DNA from: Sutterella massiliensis
GTDB taxonomy: Bacteria > Pseudomonadota > Gammaproteobacteria > Burkholderiales > Burkholderiaceae_F
Assembly: GCF_016899755.1 (NCBI RefSeq)
Contig: NZ_JACJJC010000004.1
Location: forward strand, 62,001 to 126,000
Length of the DNA: 64,000 nt
Direction: 5' to 3'
The notes under the pieces are model-generated. The model was not told the DNA's origin. It did no database searches and was given only the letters and a program-made list of their open reading frames with translations. A program made the position numbers and the translations under genes. Shown here piece by piece: positions 1 to 8,639 of this stretch. The number at the start of each line of letters is the position of its first letter. The stretch's first letter is position 1.

Positions 1-47
1 CGCTCGGACTCGAAAGAGATTCATGGGAAAACGGGGCCGCTCAGGCA

Positions 48-899
48 TCACTGAACGTCAAAGAACCATTTGAAACCGAGCTTCTCGAAAGCGGCTTTTT
101 CCTTGGCGAGGTGCTTCTCGGTCAGGCGCTCGAAGCCGCCATCGGCGCGGTAGTCGGCAATAAACTTGTCGAGCGCTTCCCGCAGCTTCGTGTCGCCCTT
201 TCGCACTGCCACGCCCCAGGGCTCGACGTCCTGAAACGCGATGAAAAGTGCGTTCGTCGTGTCCGGATTGCGCTGCCAGTTGCGGTAGATCGTGAGCTGA
301 TCGTATATGAAGGCGTCGGCCTTTCCGCTTGCAACTTCCATCACGCAGGCACTCTCGTCAGCAAGCGCACGCACCTTTGCTTTGGTCAGGTGTTTTTGGG
401 CGAAAAGGTGGCCGGTTGAGCCGATTTTCGCGGCGATCGTTCTGCCTTCGGCATTAAGGTCGTCGACCGACTTGAGTGCATCGTCCTTCTTCGTCAAAAG
501 CGCAAGCATCGCGTTGGCGTAGGGCTTAGAAAAGTCGACCGTTTCGCGGCGAGCGTCGGTGACCGTCATAGAAGACATCACCATGTCAACCTTGCCCGTC
601 ACCAGCGCGGGGATGAGACCGTCAAAAGCAATGTTTTCGATTCGAATTTCTTTACCGATCGATTTTCCGAAGTCCCGCATGAAGTCGACGCTCACGCCTG
701 CCGGATTGCCTGAGGAATCTTTGCCTTCAAAGGGCGGATAAGCGAGCTCCATGCCGACGGTAAGCGTCGTCTTCTCCATTGTGTCGAGGTTCTGGCCGCT
801 CGACTGTGCGGTGTTCTTTTGGGGCTGCGTGCTTTCCGAGCATCCGCCGAGCACAAGCGCACCGGCGACAGCCAGCGCAATGAGAGTTCTTCTGTTCAT
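48..899 (-). CDS. Polar amino-acid ABC transporter substrate-binding lipoprotein
   Basis: A 283-residue family-3 solute-binding protein (SBP_bac_3) that would capture an amino acid outside the inner membrane for an ABC importer. The start at 899 is chosen because it gives a short lipoprotein signal (MNRRTLIALAVAG..) with lipobox LGGC near residue 20; an upstream in-frame start at 971 would bury the signal behind 24 residues. The mature protein begins with the typical LTVGMELAYPPFEGKD opening of the fold, then a D-F-M-R-D-F segment and the VDMVMSSMTVTDARRETVDF stretch seen in arginine/glutamine binders. No permease or ATPase gene lies beside it in the window (its 3' side runs off the left edge). 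The ligand cannot be read from the sequence. Confidence 0.88.
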   Translation of the reverse strand: MNRRTLIALAVAGALVLGGCSESTQPQKNTAQSSGQNLDTMEKTTLTVGMELAYPPFEGKDSSGNPAGVSVDFMRDFGKSIGKEIRIENIAFDGLIPALVTGKVDMVMSSMTVTDARRETVDFSKPYANAMLALLTKKDDALKSVDDLNAEGRTIAAKIGSTGHLFAQKHLTKAKVRALADESACVMEVASGKADAFIYDQLTIYRNWQRNPDTTNALFIAFQDVEPWGVAVRKGDTKLREALDKFIADYRADGGFERLTEKHLAKEKAAFEKLGFKWFFDVQ

Positions 900-1162
900 T
901 TTTTGCACTTTAAAAACGTGAAGGAGCGCCTGTACGCGCGTTCGATGCGACGATTGTAGCGAACTTATCATTCGTACACGAACAAAAAACCGCCAACAAA
1001 ATGCATAAGCACAAAAAATGAAATACGGAATAGTAGATTTTAAAAAATAAAATAAATTGAGGGTTATTCCTACACATCCATCTGGAAATCGTGAATAATG
1101 AAATTCTTACGCGATACTGCTTAAGAAAAATACTCCTCTTCCACGATTTTCAAGGAAAACCG

Positions 1163-3313
1163 ATGAATCAGAAGTTTGTGATCTCCGGCATTGCTGCGGC
1201 TGTTTTGGGCGCTGCGGCAAGTGCTTACGCTTCGGGGAATGAATTTAAATTGCCTGAGAATAGTCAGGCCGTCGTTCAGAAATCTACGCTGAGCTTTTTC
1301 AACCTCGGCTCGGCAGAGAAAGCCTACGACGGCTCGACTGACCTCAACGCCGTCGGCACGTCGGACAATATAAGAACCGTTGTGCTGTCAACGCAGAAGA
1401 GGCCGAGCGACAAGGAGAGCACCTCTGAGGGCGGCGTGCTCAACGTTCACGCCAAAGATGTCAAGCTTGTTCACCATGATGCCAAAGCGCGCAGCATTCT
1501 CCTCTCGGCAAGCGCCGACGACAAGTCGCCGATTCGCTCGCAAACGCTTGCCTTCGAGAACAGCGAGATCTCGGGCTGGAACATCAAGGTCGAGCAGCTC
1601 ATCCAGAATAAGAAAAAGTTTCCGGATTCACCGATTGCTGCGGACGGACACAAGCAGGAGATCAGCTTTGTGGGATCGACCTTTGACGGCGACATTATCC
1701 ACTCGACCAACAGCGCACACTTAAGCAGCGAGACGTTCGCGCATGCCGGCCCCAACAACCTCACGCTCACGCTCGAAAGCAGCAGCTGGTCGGGCGCTGT
1801 TCGCGGTGAACGCACGGAGTACTCTTCTACGGATTCGAAGCCCTTCGTTGTCAAGACCGATCCGCTCGAGCACGGCACGTCCGTGACGCTTGCCAACTCG
1901 ACTTGGAATGTCAACGGCGAAAGCGGCATCACGTCGCTCAAGCTCGAGAAGGACTCCATCGTTCATCTGCGACCTGAACCTGCTGTTCGCACGAATTTGA
2001 CGGCTGATGAACAAGGGGCGCAGACGGCCTTCCTGCGGATCAAAACGCTTGAAGCGGCCGATACAGGCTCGAAATTCTCGCTTGACGAAGGTGCTTCGCT
2101 CTCGATCGGGACGTCCTCAGCCAAGAGTCACGCTTTTGAATTCAACAGCCTCAAGGACGTTCAGGTTTCGCTCGGTGAAGTAGATCAAGAAGCCTCAACC
2201 TCGGTGATTGCTTCGGGCAAGCTCAACGACGGCACGAAGAGCGTGACGGCAATCGTCGATCAGATGATGTCGAGCGTGACGGTGGGCGAAAAGGCGCTTG
2301 AGAAGGCGGAGTACGAGATTGGCGAGGGCGTCTTTTCGAACGGCCTCACGGGCACGGCCGTTCGCGATGGCTCGGGTGCCGTAACTGTGGATCCGGGAGT
2401 GGAAACCGTCAACGGCAATGCGGCAACCATTGCCGAAACGACCGGCGTTTCTCTCATGCAGTGGCGCACGGAAATGAACGACATGAACAAGCGCATGGGT
2501 GAACTGCGCGGCCTCGAGGGTACGGCAGGCGCATGGGCGCGTACCTATTTCGGCCGCAGCGAGTATGGTTCTCAGAAGACCGAAACCGAATTCCAGGCGA
2601 TCCAGGTCGGTGCAGACCGTCTGATTGACACGGGGAGCACGAAGGTCTGGACGGGTGCCGCGTTCTCCTACACGAACGGCGACAGCGATTTCTCGCGTGG
2701 ATCAGGTGAAACGAACACCTACGCGATCACTGCATACGCGAGCACTCTCTTTGAGAATGGCAGCTTCGTCGATGCCTCGATCAAGTACGGCCGCTTGCAG
2801 AATAAGTTCGACATCGCCTTCTGGGAAGCGCAGCGTCTTGAAGGGGACTTCAAGACGAATGCCTGGTCGGCGACGCTTGAAACCGGTCACCGCTTCACGG
2901 CGAAGAACGGCTTCTTCGTCGAACCGCAGCTCGAAATCATGTATTCGCGTGTTGAAGGCGACACGTACGGTGCGGGCCATGGTACGAAGATCAATCAGAA
3001 GGACGTCGACATGCTGATCGGCCGCGCAGGTGCCATGGCCGGCCTGAAGCTGCCCAACGACAAGGGCAACGTCTATGTGCGCGCTTCCCTGCTGCACGAC
3101 TTTGACGGAGAAACGCAGACGGTGTTCATGCGCAACGGCGTGCGCGAAAACGACTTCCGTCAGGACTTCGGCGGTACTTGGTATGAGTACGGCGTTGGCG
3201 CGAACATTTTTGCGACCGAGTCGCTGCGCTTTTACGCTGACTTCGAGCGTACGGCGAGCGGCATCGTGAAGACGCCGTACCGCTGGAACGTCGGGGCGCG
3301 CTACGTTTGGTAA
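1163..3313 (+). CDS. Autotransporter with C-terminal outer-membrane beta-barrel
   Basis: A 716-residue type Va autotransporter. The start at 1163 gives a clean Sec signal (MNQKFVISGIAAAVLG.., cleavage near ASAYA) and has an AAGGA ribosome site about 7 bases ahead. Residues about 24-430 form a Ser/Thr/Asn-rich passenger expected to fold as a beta-helix exposed on the cell surface. After a linker (LMQWRTEMNDMNKRM) the last 265 residues from about 450 are an autotransporter barrel with alternating aromatic strands. The chain ends in ..NVGARYVW, the terminal aromatic residue used for BAM recognition. The passenger has no protease or adhesin motif that I recognise, so its role is unknown; attachment or surface display is only a guess from the family. 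Confidence 0.9.
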   Translation: MNQKFVISGIAAAVLGAAASAYASGNEFKLPENSQAVVQKSTLSFFNLGSAEKAYDGSTDLNAVGTSDNIRTVVLSTQKRPSDKESTSEGGVLNVHAKDVKLVHHDAKARSILLSASADDKSPIRSQTLAFENSEISGWNIKVEQLIQNKKKFPDSPIAADGHKQEISFVGSTFDGDIIHSTNSAHLSSETFAHAGPNNLTLTLESSSWSGAVRGERTEYSSTDSKPFVVKTDPLEHGTSVTLANSTWNVNGESGITSLKLEKDSIVHLRPEPAVRTNLTADEQGAQTAFLRIKTLEAADTGSKFSLDEGASLSIGTSSAKSHAFEFNSLKDVQVSLGEVDQEASTSVIASGKLNDGTKSVTAIVDQMMSSVTVGEKALEKAEYEIGEGVFSNGLTGTAVRDGSGAVTVDPGVETVNGNAATIAETTGVSLMQWRTEMNDMNKRMGELRGLEGTAGAWARTYFGRSEYGSQKTETEFQAIQVGADRLIDTGSTKVWTGAAFSYTNGDSDFSRGSGETNTYAITAYASTLFENGSFVDASIKYGRLQNKFDIAFWEAQRLEGDFKTNAWSATLETGHRFTAKNGFFVEPQLEIMYSRVEGDTYGAGHGTKINQKDVDMLIGRAGAMAGLKLPNDKGNVYVRASLLHDFDGETQTVFMRNGVRENDFRQDFGGTWYEYGVGANIFATESLRFYADFERTASGIVKTPYRWNVGARYVW

Positions 3314-3394
3314 CGCCCGGCGCTTAAGCCTCGGCTGTTTTTCTGAGGGGCGTGAGGGCATATGCCCGAACGAGCCGAGAGAAGCAAGTCGATG

Positions 3395-3435
3395 AAACGG
3401 CCCGTTCGCAGACCGGTTCTGCGGACGGGCCGTTT
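3395..3435. terminator. Bidirectional hairpin between autotransporter and tyrA
   Basis: Near-perfect inverted repeat (AAACGGCCCGTTCGCAGA against TCTGCGGACGGGCCGTTT) in the 155-base gap between two convergent genes. It ends with TTT on either strand, so it can serve both, although the U-tract is short. Confidence 0.7.
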
Positions 3436-3468
3436 GTTGTCCGGCAACGGAACGCTGCAGACGAATCT

Positions 3469-4689
3469 TCAGGAACGGTCTGCTTGGATCTTTGCAAGGA
3501 TCGTTCCGGACTCCTTCATGAACTGCGGCGCAAGTTCGCCGAAGTAAGCGCGCGCCTGGAGGAAGCGCTTGACGAATGCTTCGCGGTCGAGCGTTCGCAC
3601 GATGTCGAGCTGAGGCCGCAGGCTCTCGACGTAGGCACCGATCAGTTCGCTCTTTTCTTTGTCGCTCATGATGATGTCGCAGTAGAGATGCGGATCTTGC
3701 GCAAAAAGGCGTCCGACCATCAGGAGCTCAAGTCGGTAGATGGGCGAAGAGAGCGAGAGAATGCGGTGAAGGTCCGGCTTAATTTCTGAGAGAAAGACGC
3801 CGTAGGCGTAGGTCGTGAAGTGCCTGAGTGCCTGAATGATGCTCATGGCACGATCATGATCTTCGGCCGAACAGCGCACAACCTTCCCTCCCCAGAGGCG
3901 AATCTGCTCGAGAAGCGGTTCGGCGGCGCTCTCGAAGCGCCCGGGCGAATGCACGAAGACCTGTGCACGAAAGTCGGTGACGTCCGGCCCGAACATCGGG
4001 TGCAGCCCGGCGACCGGTCCTTTGTGTGCTGCCAGCATCGCTTTGACGGGACCGGTTTTGACGGACGTGACGTCACAAAGAAGTGCGTCGGCAGGCATCT
4101 TGGCTGCTGCCGCTTTGATCACGGCTTCGGTTGCTTCGATCGGCACGCTCACGATGACGGTGCCCGCACCCGCAAAGATGCTTTCGGCTTGGTCCCAGTC
4201 GTTGCGCTCGAGAATGCGCACGGGCCAGCCCGAGCGGCGGAAGTGGTCGTCGAGGAGCCTCCCCATGCCGCCGCGCCCGCCGACGATGACGACGGGTTTC
4301 GGATTGGGGATTGACGAGGGAAAGCGCAGGGCACGTACGTTCCTGAGCGCTTCGCGGTCGAGCTGCCCGAGGATTTCTTCAAGAAGTACCGGAGAGATGG
4401 CGGCGCTTTCTGCGGCAGCTTTACGTCGAACGCTGCGGCGCTTGTCTTCGTCGTCCGAACGCACAGGACGGGCGCGCGCCACACGCTTGTTGGCAAGCGA
4501 GCGCATGAGGGCGATGCGTTCGGCAAGAAGCTTCGCGATCTGTGCGTCTGCTGCGGCAATTCGCGCTTCGAGCGCGCCGTCCATAAGCTCGGCCGCGTTG
4601 CGCCGAATGCTTTCTTCAAGCGCAGTGCCGGTGTTCGGCTGCGGTTTTACGCCGAAGGCAGCTTCGGCTGCATCGCTTTCTTGCGTCAT
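3469..4689 (-). CDS. tyrA: Bifunctional chorismate mutase / prephenate dehydrogenase (T-protein)
   Basis: A 406-residue homologue of the enterobacterial T-protein (373 residues), which converts chorismate to prephenate and prephenate to 4-hydroxyphenylpyruvate in tyrosine synthesis. Residues about 40-75 are an AroQ-like helical chorismate-mutase segment. The dehydrogenase follows from about residue 125, with NAD-binding VVIVGGRGGMGRL, then LERNDWDQAE, VAGLHPMFGPD, IQALRHFTTYAYG and SSPIYRLELLMVGRLFAQDP, all close to the E. coli enzyme. By alignment from memory, the first catalytic Arg of the mutase domain (LRDQID in E. coli) is LEARIA here, so mutase activity is doubtful (see findings). The linker between domains is longer than in E. 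coli. Single gene, convergent with the autotransporter. Confidence 0.93.
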   Translation of the reverse strand: MTQESDAAEAAFGVKPQPNTGTALEESIRRNAAELMDGALEARIAAADAQIAKLLAERIALMRSLANKRVARARPVRSDDEDKRRSVRRKAAAESAAISPVLLEEILGQLDREALRNVRALRFPSSIPNPKPVVIVGGRGGMGRLLDDHFRRSGWPVRILERNDWDQAESIFAGAGTVIVSVPIEATEAVIKAAAAKMPADALLCDVTSVKTGPVKAMLAAHKGPVAGLHPMFGPDVTDFRAQVFVHSPGRFESAAEPLLEQIRLWGGKVVRCSAEDHDRAMSIIQALRHFTTYAYGVFLSEIKPDLHRILSLSSPIYRLELLMVGRLFAQDPHLYCDIIMSDKEKSELIGAYVESLRPQLDIVRTLDREAFVKRFLQARAYFGELAPQFMKESGTILAKIQADRS

Positions 4690-4872
4690 GGTGCAGTCCC
4701 AATCAATCAGAATGACCCGCCACGGCTCGAAACCGCGGCGTTGAATGTTTGTTGGCAGCGCACGAAGGACTCGTCACTGCGACTGATTTTCTAGGTTACG
4801 CGCTTGCAAGCGCAGGAAATTCCAACGCTTGCGTTCGAGCGCCGAGCCGCTTTGCGCGCGGTCAATAAAACG

Positions 4873-4905
4873 ACGGCCTTGAGCGACTCGCGTGCTCAAG
4901 GCCGT
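4873..4905 (-). terminator. Rho-independent terminator of the exported M20 gene
   Basis: ACGGCCTTGAGC pairs with GCTCAAGGCCGT around an 8-9 base loop. On the minus strand it is followed by CGTTTTATT. It lies 30 bases after the stop codon of the minus-strand M20 gene. Confidence 0.85.
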
Positions 4906-4934
4906 GCCTGCGTTCGACAGACGCGCTGGTGCGG

Positions 4935-6299
4935 TTAATTTGTGAAATCGCTCATCGCTGCGGCAATGTGCGCGCGAACCCCCGCGGGCAACGCCGCATC
5001 GTCGATCGTGAAGCGGTCGGAATGGTTGTTGGGGGCGTTTTCAGTCCCCGGCTTGTCAACCCCCAAGAACATGAAGACCGAAGGTGCCGTCTGCGCGAAG
5101 AACGAGAAGTCTTCGCTCGCACCCGGGTTCCAATCCGAGAGTGATGCATCGATTCCGAAAGCCTGCAGCTGTTCGACGAGTGAGCCCGCCACCGTCGGGT
5201 CGTTCCATGTGACAGGATAAATTTCGATGAGCTTCACGTCGGCTGTCGCGCCGTTCGCGGCCGCAGTTCCTTCGGCCACCTGCGGGATGCGCTCAAGGAG
5301 TTTGGCCCGGATTTCCGGATGATTCGAGCGAACAGTGCCAAGCATGGCGGCGTTGCCTGCCATGACATTGCCGGTTTCGCCCGCGGTGAGTTTGCCGACG
5401 GTAATAACGCCCATGCCCTTCGTGAGGTCGATGTTGCGTGCGACGATTTGCTGAAGGTTCACGACCGTTTGGGCGGCTGTAAGCGTTGCGTCGACGCCCG
5501 TCCAGGGCATGGCGCCGTGGGCCTGCTTGCCGTTGATCCGGATGTCGAAGGCGTCGGCACTGTTCAAGGCTGCTCCCTGGCGCACAAGCATCTTGCCGCT
5601 CTCAAGACGCGCCATGACGTGAATGCCGAAATAGTGCTTTACATCGTACTTTTCCGTGAGACCGTCGAGTACGAGCGCTTTTGCGCCCGAGACGCGCGGG
5701 GTTTCGACGACAAAGGGATTTTCGATCGAGTCGCCTTCTTCGGCAGGCTGGAAGACGAAGAGTACGCGACGATCGATTTCATTGCGGTGTTCGGCCAAGA
5801 TCTTTGCGGCGGTCAAGAGCATCGCAATGTGTGCGTCGTGACCGCACATGTGCGAGACATCCACTTCGTTGCCCCAATAGGTACCCTTGGCCTTGCTCGC
5901 ATAGGGAAGTCCCGTGTTCTCGCGAATCGGGAGCGCGTCGATGTCGGCGCGCAGCGCCACCGTGTCGCCCTTTTCGGGGTTGAGGATGCCGATCACGGCT
6001 GTCGGCGCGTTCTTCCAGCCTGTGACGGTCTCGATGCCGGCGGCCTTGAGCGCTTCAACGATGCGAGCCTGGGTCTTGAATTCCTGGTTGCCGAGCTCGG
6101 GGTGCTGGTGCAGGTCGTGGCGCAGTTCGGTGAGTGCGGGTTCGGCGGCTTTCACCGCAGCGTCGAGCCAGGCGGGCGACGCGGCTTCCGCAGCAAAGAG
6201 TGCGCCCGCGGCTAAGCTCGAAAGGAGCGCTGCGGCAAGCCGGGGGAGAAGCGTCGCGCCCGAGCGCGACGCAGCTTCTTCGAGATGGTTTTGCGTCAT
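4935..6299 (-). CDS. Exported M20-family amidohydrolase (N-acyl amino acid / IAA-conjugate hydrolase type)
   Basis: A 454-residue zinc-dependent amidohydrolase of the M20 aminoacylase/carboxypeptidase group, predicted to remove an acyl group from an N-acylated amino acid. The start at 6299 follows an AAGGAAT site and gives an N-terminus with a hydrophobic stretch (LAAALLSSLAAGALFAAEA, about residues 20-38) that I read as a Sec signal, so the enzyme should be periplasmic. Visible family features are LRHDLHQHPELGNQEF, ALRADIDALPI, metal ligands in HMCGHDAH, the catalytic-Glu segment QPAEEGD, the dimer-domain His in HGAMPWTGVD and a late NNHSDRF histidine. It differs in location from the cytosolic relative at 20007-21209. 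Substrate unknown. Confidence 0.9.
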   Translation of the reverse strand: MTQNHLEEAASRSGATLLPRLAAALLSSLAAGALFAAEAASPAWLDAAVKAAEPALTELRHDLHQHPELGNQEFKTQARIVEALKAAGIETVTGWKNAPTAVIGILNPEKGDTVALRADIDALPIRENTGLPYASKAKGTYWGNEVDVSHMCGHDAHIAMLLTAAKILAEHRNEIDRRVLFVFQPAEEGDSIENPFVVETPRVSGAKALVLDGLTEKYDVKHYFGIHVMARLESGKMLVRQGAALNSADAFDIRINGKQAHGAMPWTGVDATLTAAQTVVNLQQIVARNIDLTKGMGVITVGKLTAGETGNVMAGNAAMLGTVRSNHPEIRAKLLERIPQVAEGTAAANGATADVKLIEIYPVTWNDPTVAGSLVEQLQAFGIDASLSDWNPGASEDFSFFAQTAPSVFMFLGVDKPGTENAPNNHSDRFTIDDAALPAGVRAHIAAAMSDFTN

Positions 6300-6657
6300 G
6301 GATTCGATTCCTTGTGTTGTTTTTTTTGCGAATGCTTCGGATGCTCGCGCACGTGCGGGCAACCGACGTTTTCATTGTAGGAGCTGCGGGCAGTCGAGCC
6401 GCGCCGGGGAGATGCGAATGTGTTGCTTCTTCGGTGAATCTTATTCGACGCGTTGCTATTTTGAGAACAATCGAGTTTCGAGGAGACGCAATCAATTCAC
6501 CCGCTCGGCATCGAAAGCGTTCGCCAAAGCCCGGCTTTTCCGCTATGCTTCCTGCCGAGCGATTTTGCCCAAAATGCAGGTTGCTTCAAAAGCGGGCGAC
6601 AAAATCAATCCGTTTCTTTGTCGTCCGGCGGATTCACTTCAACATGCTTTGGACGGT
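6300..6657. other. Intergenic region, no gene seen
   Basis: About 360 bases between the divergent exported M20 gene and the S24-like gene. It must hold the promoters for both. I see no convincing operator or RNA element. Overlapping open frames here are composition-driven. Confidence 0.5.
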
Positions 6658-7485
6658 ATGGAGAACGGCAAGCGGGCGCCCGAAGGCGTCAAAAACGGTC
6701 AACAGCAAGGTTCGGAGGTTGCGGTCGCGGGCAAGGCGCCGGGGCGCCTTCGCGGACTTCGCCGCGGCGGCGCGCGGCCCGGCGCCGGACGCAAGCTGAC
6801 CGGTGCCGCGCCCCTCGATGCCAAGGTGCACATTCGCCTTGAAGTCGAGCAGCGCGATCTCTTTTCGCAGCTCGGCGGCGTGAAGTGGTTGCGCGGCGCC
6901 CTCGCGCGCATCAAGACGCTGCTCGATCGCGAAAGCGAGCCGCCTGCCGACCTCGAGTCGCCCGAAGTGCTCGGCGTGCTGCCCCAGACGCTCGAAGCGT
7001 TGCTTCTAGCGCGCGTTCGCGAAGCGGGCGACGTTGAAGAAGCGGGCGAGCGCTCCTCTGACGGCGATCTTCGCCCGAGCGGGCTGCGACAATACGATGC
7101 GGCAGAGGTGCTCTTCGGCCGAAAGACGCTCCCCGGAGAGCGCCGCAGCGAACGGCGTCTCTTCGTGTTGCGCGCCGCGGGCGACGCGATGATCGACGCC
7201 GGGATCGGCGCGGGCGACATCGTTGTCGTTGACGCAGCGCGTCGCCCCAAGAGCGGCGAAATCGTCTGCATGCGCGTGAACGGCGCGCGTGCTATCCGTC
7301 GAATTTTTTTCGACGAAGCGGCTGTCGGCGCCCAGGACGATCCCTTGGAAGCGCCGGGTGTGCGTTTCGTGACGGAAAACAGCGCGGCGCCCTATGCCGA
7401 AATGCGTCCGGAACCCTGGCAGCGGTTTGAAATCGAGGGCACCGTCGTTTCGGCGGTGACGGGCCTCCTGCGGCGCTCGGACTGA
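6658..7485 (+). CDS. LexA/UmuD-fold S24-like protein lacking the Ser-Lys catalytic dyad
   Basis: A 275-residue protein whose C-terminal 110 residues match the S24 peptidase fold of LexA, UmuD and phage repressors: GDAMIDAGIGAGDIVVVDA, then SGEIVCMRVNGARAIRRI, then a C-terminal ENSAAPYAEM segment (compare MNSAYSPI in UmuD). The N-terminus carries a basic GGARPGAGRK motif seen in several phage and plasmid DNA-binding proteins, then a helical stretch. In active family members the first motif reads GDSM and a Lys lies 37 residues later. Here these positions are Ala177 and Arg214, with exactly the 37-residue spacing of UmuD Ser60/Lys97, so self-cleavage should be impossible. The start is uncertain (6574 is an alternative ATG); neither has a strong ribosome site. 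Likely role: a non-cleavable regulator or partner protein; this is inference. Confidence 0.75.
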   Translation: MENGKRAPEGVKNGQQQGSEVAVAGKAPGRLRGLRRGGARPGAGRKLTGAAPLDAKVHIRLEVEQRDLFSQLGGVKWLRGALARIKTLLDRESEPPADLESPEVLGVLPQTLEALLLARVREAGDVEEAGERSSDGDLRPSGLRQYDAAEVLFGRKTLPGERRSERRLFVLRAAGDAMIDAGIGAGDIVVVDAARRPKSGEIVCMRVNGARAIRRIFFDEAAVGAQDDPLEAPGVRFVTENSAAPYAEMRPEPWQRFEIEGTVVSAVTGLLRRSD

Positions 7486-7694
7486 GCACGCGAAACTTAG
7501 CGCTTTCCCGATCAGACGTTCACCCGAAGGGATTTGGCGAACGCGAAAGAGCGGTTGTTTTCATTTCGAGAACGCTGTCGGCGCGGAGGAACCGCATTGC
7601 GGCGACTGCGCTTTTTTGACGAAACTCTTCCTAAAGACGGCCAAGGCAGGCGCTCTGCCCGAGGTCGTTCGTTTGTTTCCTCAAAGGAGTCGCT

Positions 7695-8480
7695 ATGAAT
7701 CGCAAGCATGTCCGTACACTCGTTGCCGCTGCCGCCGCGCTCGGCGCCGTTGTCCTTTCGCTTTCCGCACAGGCGGGCGAACGGCTCGACCGCGTGACCG
7801 AAACCAAGGTGCTTCGTGTGGGTACGCCCGCGGACTATCGACCCTTTGCGATGAAGGAAGAGGGCAAGCTTGTCGGTCACGACATCGAGCTCGTCGAAGC
7901 GATGGCCAAAACCGCCGGCTGGAAGGTCGAATACGTGATCACGCCCTGGAAGGACCTCGAAGCGGGCATCAAGGGCAACAAGTTCGACGTGGCCGTGGGC
8001 GGCATCACGCAGACGCTCGCGCGTGCGGGCTACGCCGCGTTCCTGCCGGGTTATGCGCCGTTCGGCAAAGTGGCGCTCGTCAACAAGAAGAATAAGGATC
8101 GCTTCACGACGCCCGAGAGCCTCAACGATCCGAGCGTTCGCGTCATTAAAAATCCGGGCGGCACGAACGAACAATACGTGCTCGAGCACCTCAAGAAGGC
8201 CCAGGTGACGACGCACGAAAAGAACTACGAAATTCCGGGCATGATCGCCAGGGACCAGGGCGACGTGATGATAACGGAAACGGCCGAAGCGAAGCTTTAT
8301 GTGAAGCGCTACCCCGAACTTCACGCGGCGTTCCTCGATAAGCCCCTGACGCCCGTGAGCGAAATGGGCTTCATGATGCCGACGGACGACGCGGACTTCG
8401 TGCGCTCCATGGGTTTCCTTTGGCACCTGATGGATATCCGCGGCGAACTCGACCGCATTGAAGACAAGTGGCTCGACTGA
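7695..8480 (+). CDS. pheC: Periplasmic cyclohexadienyl dehydratase-like (PheC) solute-binding-fold protein
   Basis: A 261-residue exported protein with a Sec signal (MNRKHVRTLVAAAAALG.., cleavage near AQAGE) and a good ribosome site (AAAGGAG). It has the periplasmic binding-protein fold and its signature stretches match Pseudomonas cyclohexadienyl dehydratase: RLDRVTETKVLRVGTPADYRPF, then IKNPGGTNEQYVLEHLKKAQ, then DVMITETAEAKLYVKRYPEL. PheC converts prephenate or arogenate to phenylpyruvate or phenylalanine in the periplasm and evolved from an amino-acid binder. Plain binding proteins share the fold, so the enzyme call rests on the PGGTNE and TxxxEA segments. No transporter genes are adjacent, which favours a stand-alone enzyme. 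The symbol is tentative. Confidence 0.7.
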   Translation: MNRKHVRTLVAAAAALGAVVLSLSAQAGERLDRVTETKVLRVGTPADYRPFAMKEEGKLVGHDIELVEAMAKTAGWKVEYVITPWKDLEAGIKGNKFDVAVGGITQTLARAGYAAFLPGYAPFGKVALVNKKNKDRFTTPESLNDPSVRVIKNPGGTNEQYVLEHLKKAQVTTHEKNYEIPGMIARDQGDVMITETAEAKLYVKRYPELHAAFLDKPLTPVSEMGFMMPTDDADFVRSMGFLWHLMDIRGELDRIEDKWLD

Positions 8481-8540
8481 TGCCCGGAGTCCGTGCTTTG
8501 AAACGGCCTTCGGCCTAAAGTGCGGCGATTGAACACAAAG

Positions 8541-8575
8541 AAAAGCCTGCGAGGCGGAAAGCTTCGCAGGCTTTT
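8541..8575. terminator. Bidirectional terminator between pheC-like gene and lysR
   Basis: AAAAGCCTGCGA and TCGCAGGCTTTT form a 12-base-pair stem with A/T flanks on both sides, placed between two convergent genes. It can terminate both strands. Confidence 0.85.
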
Positions 8576-8639
8576 CAATTCAAGCCAATTCAAGCGGTGG
8601 TCGATGCCGAATGGGGGAAGCGGTGTCGCCGCCGGCAAA

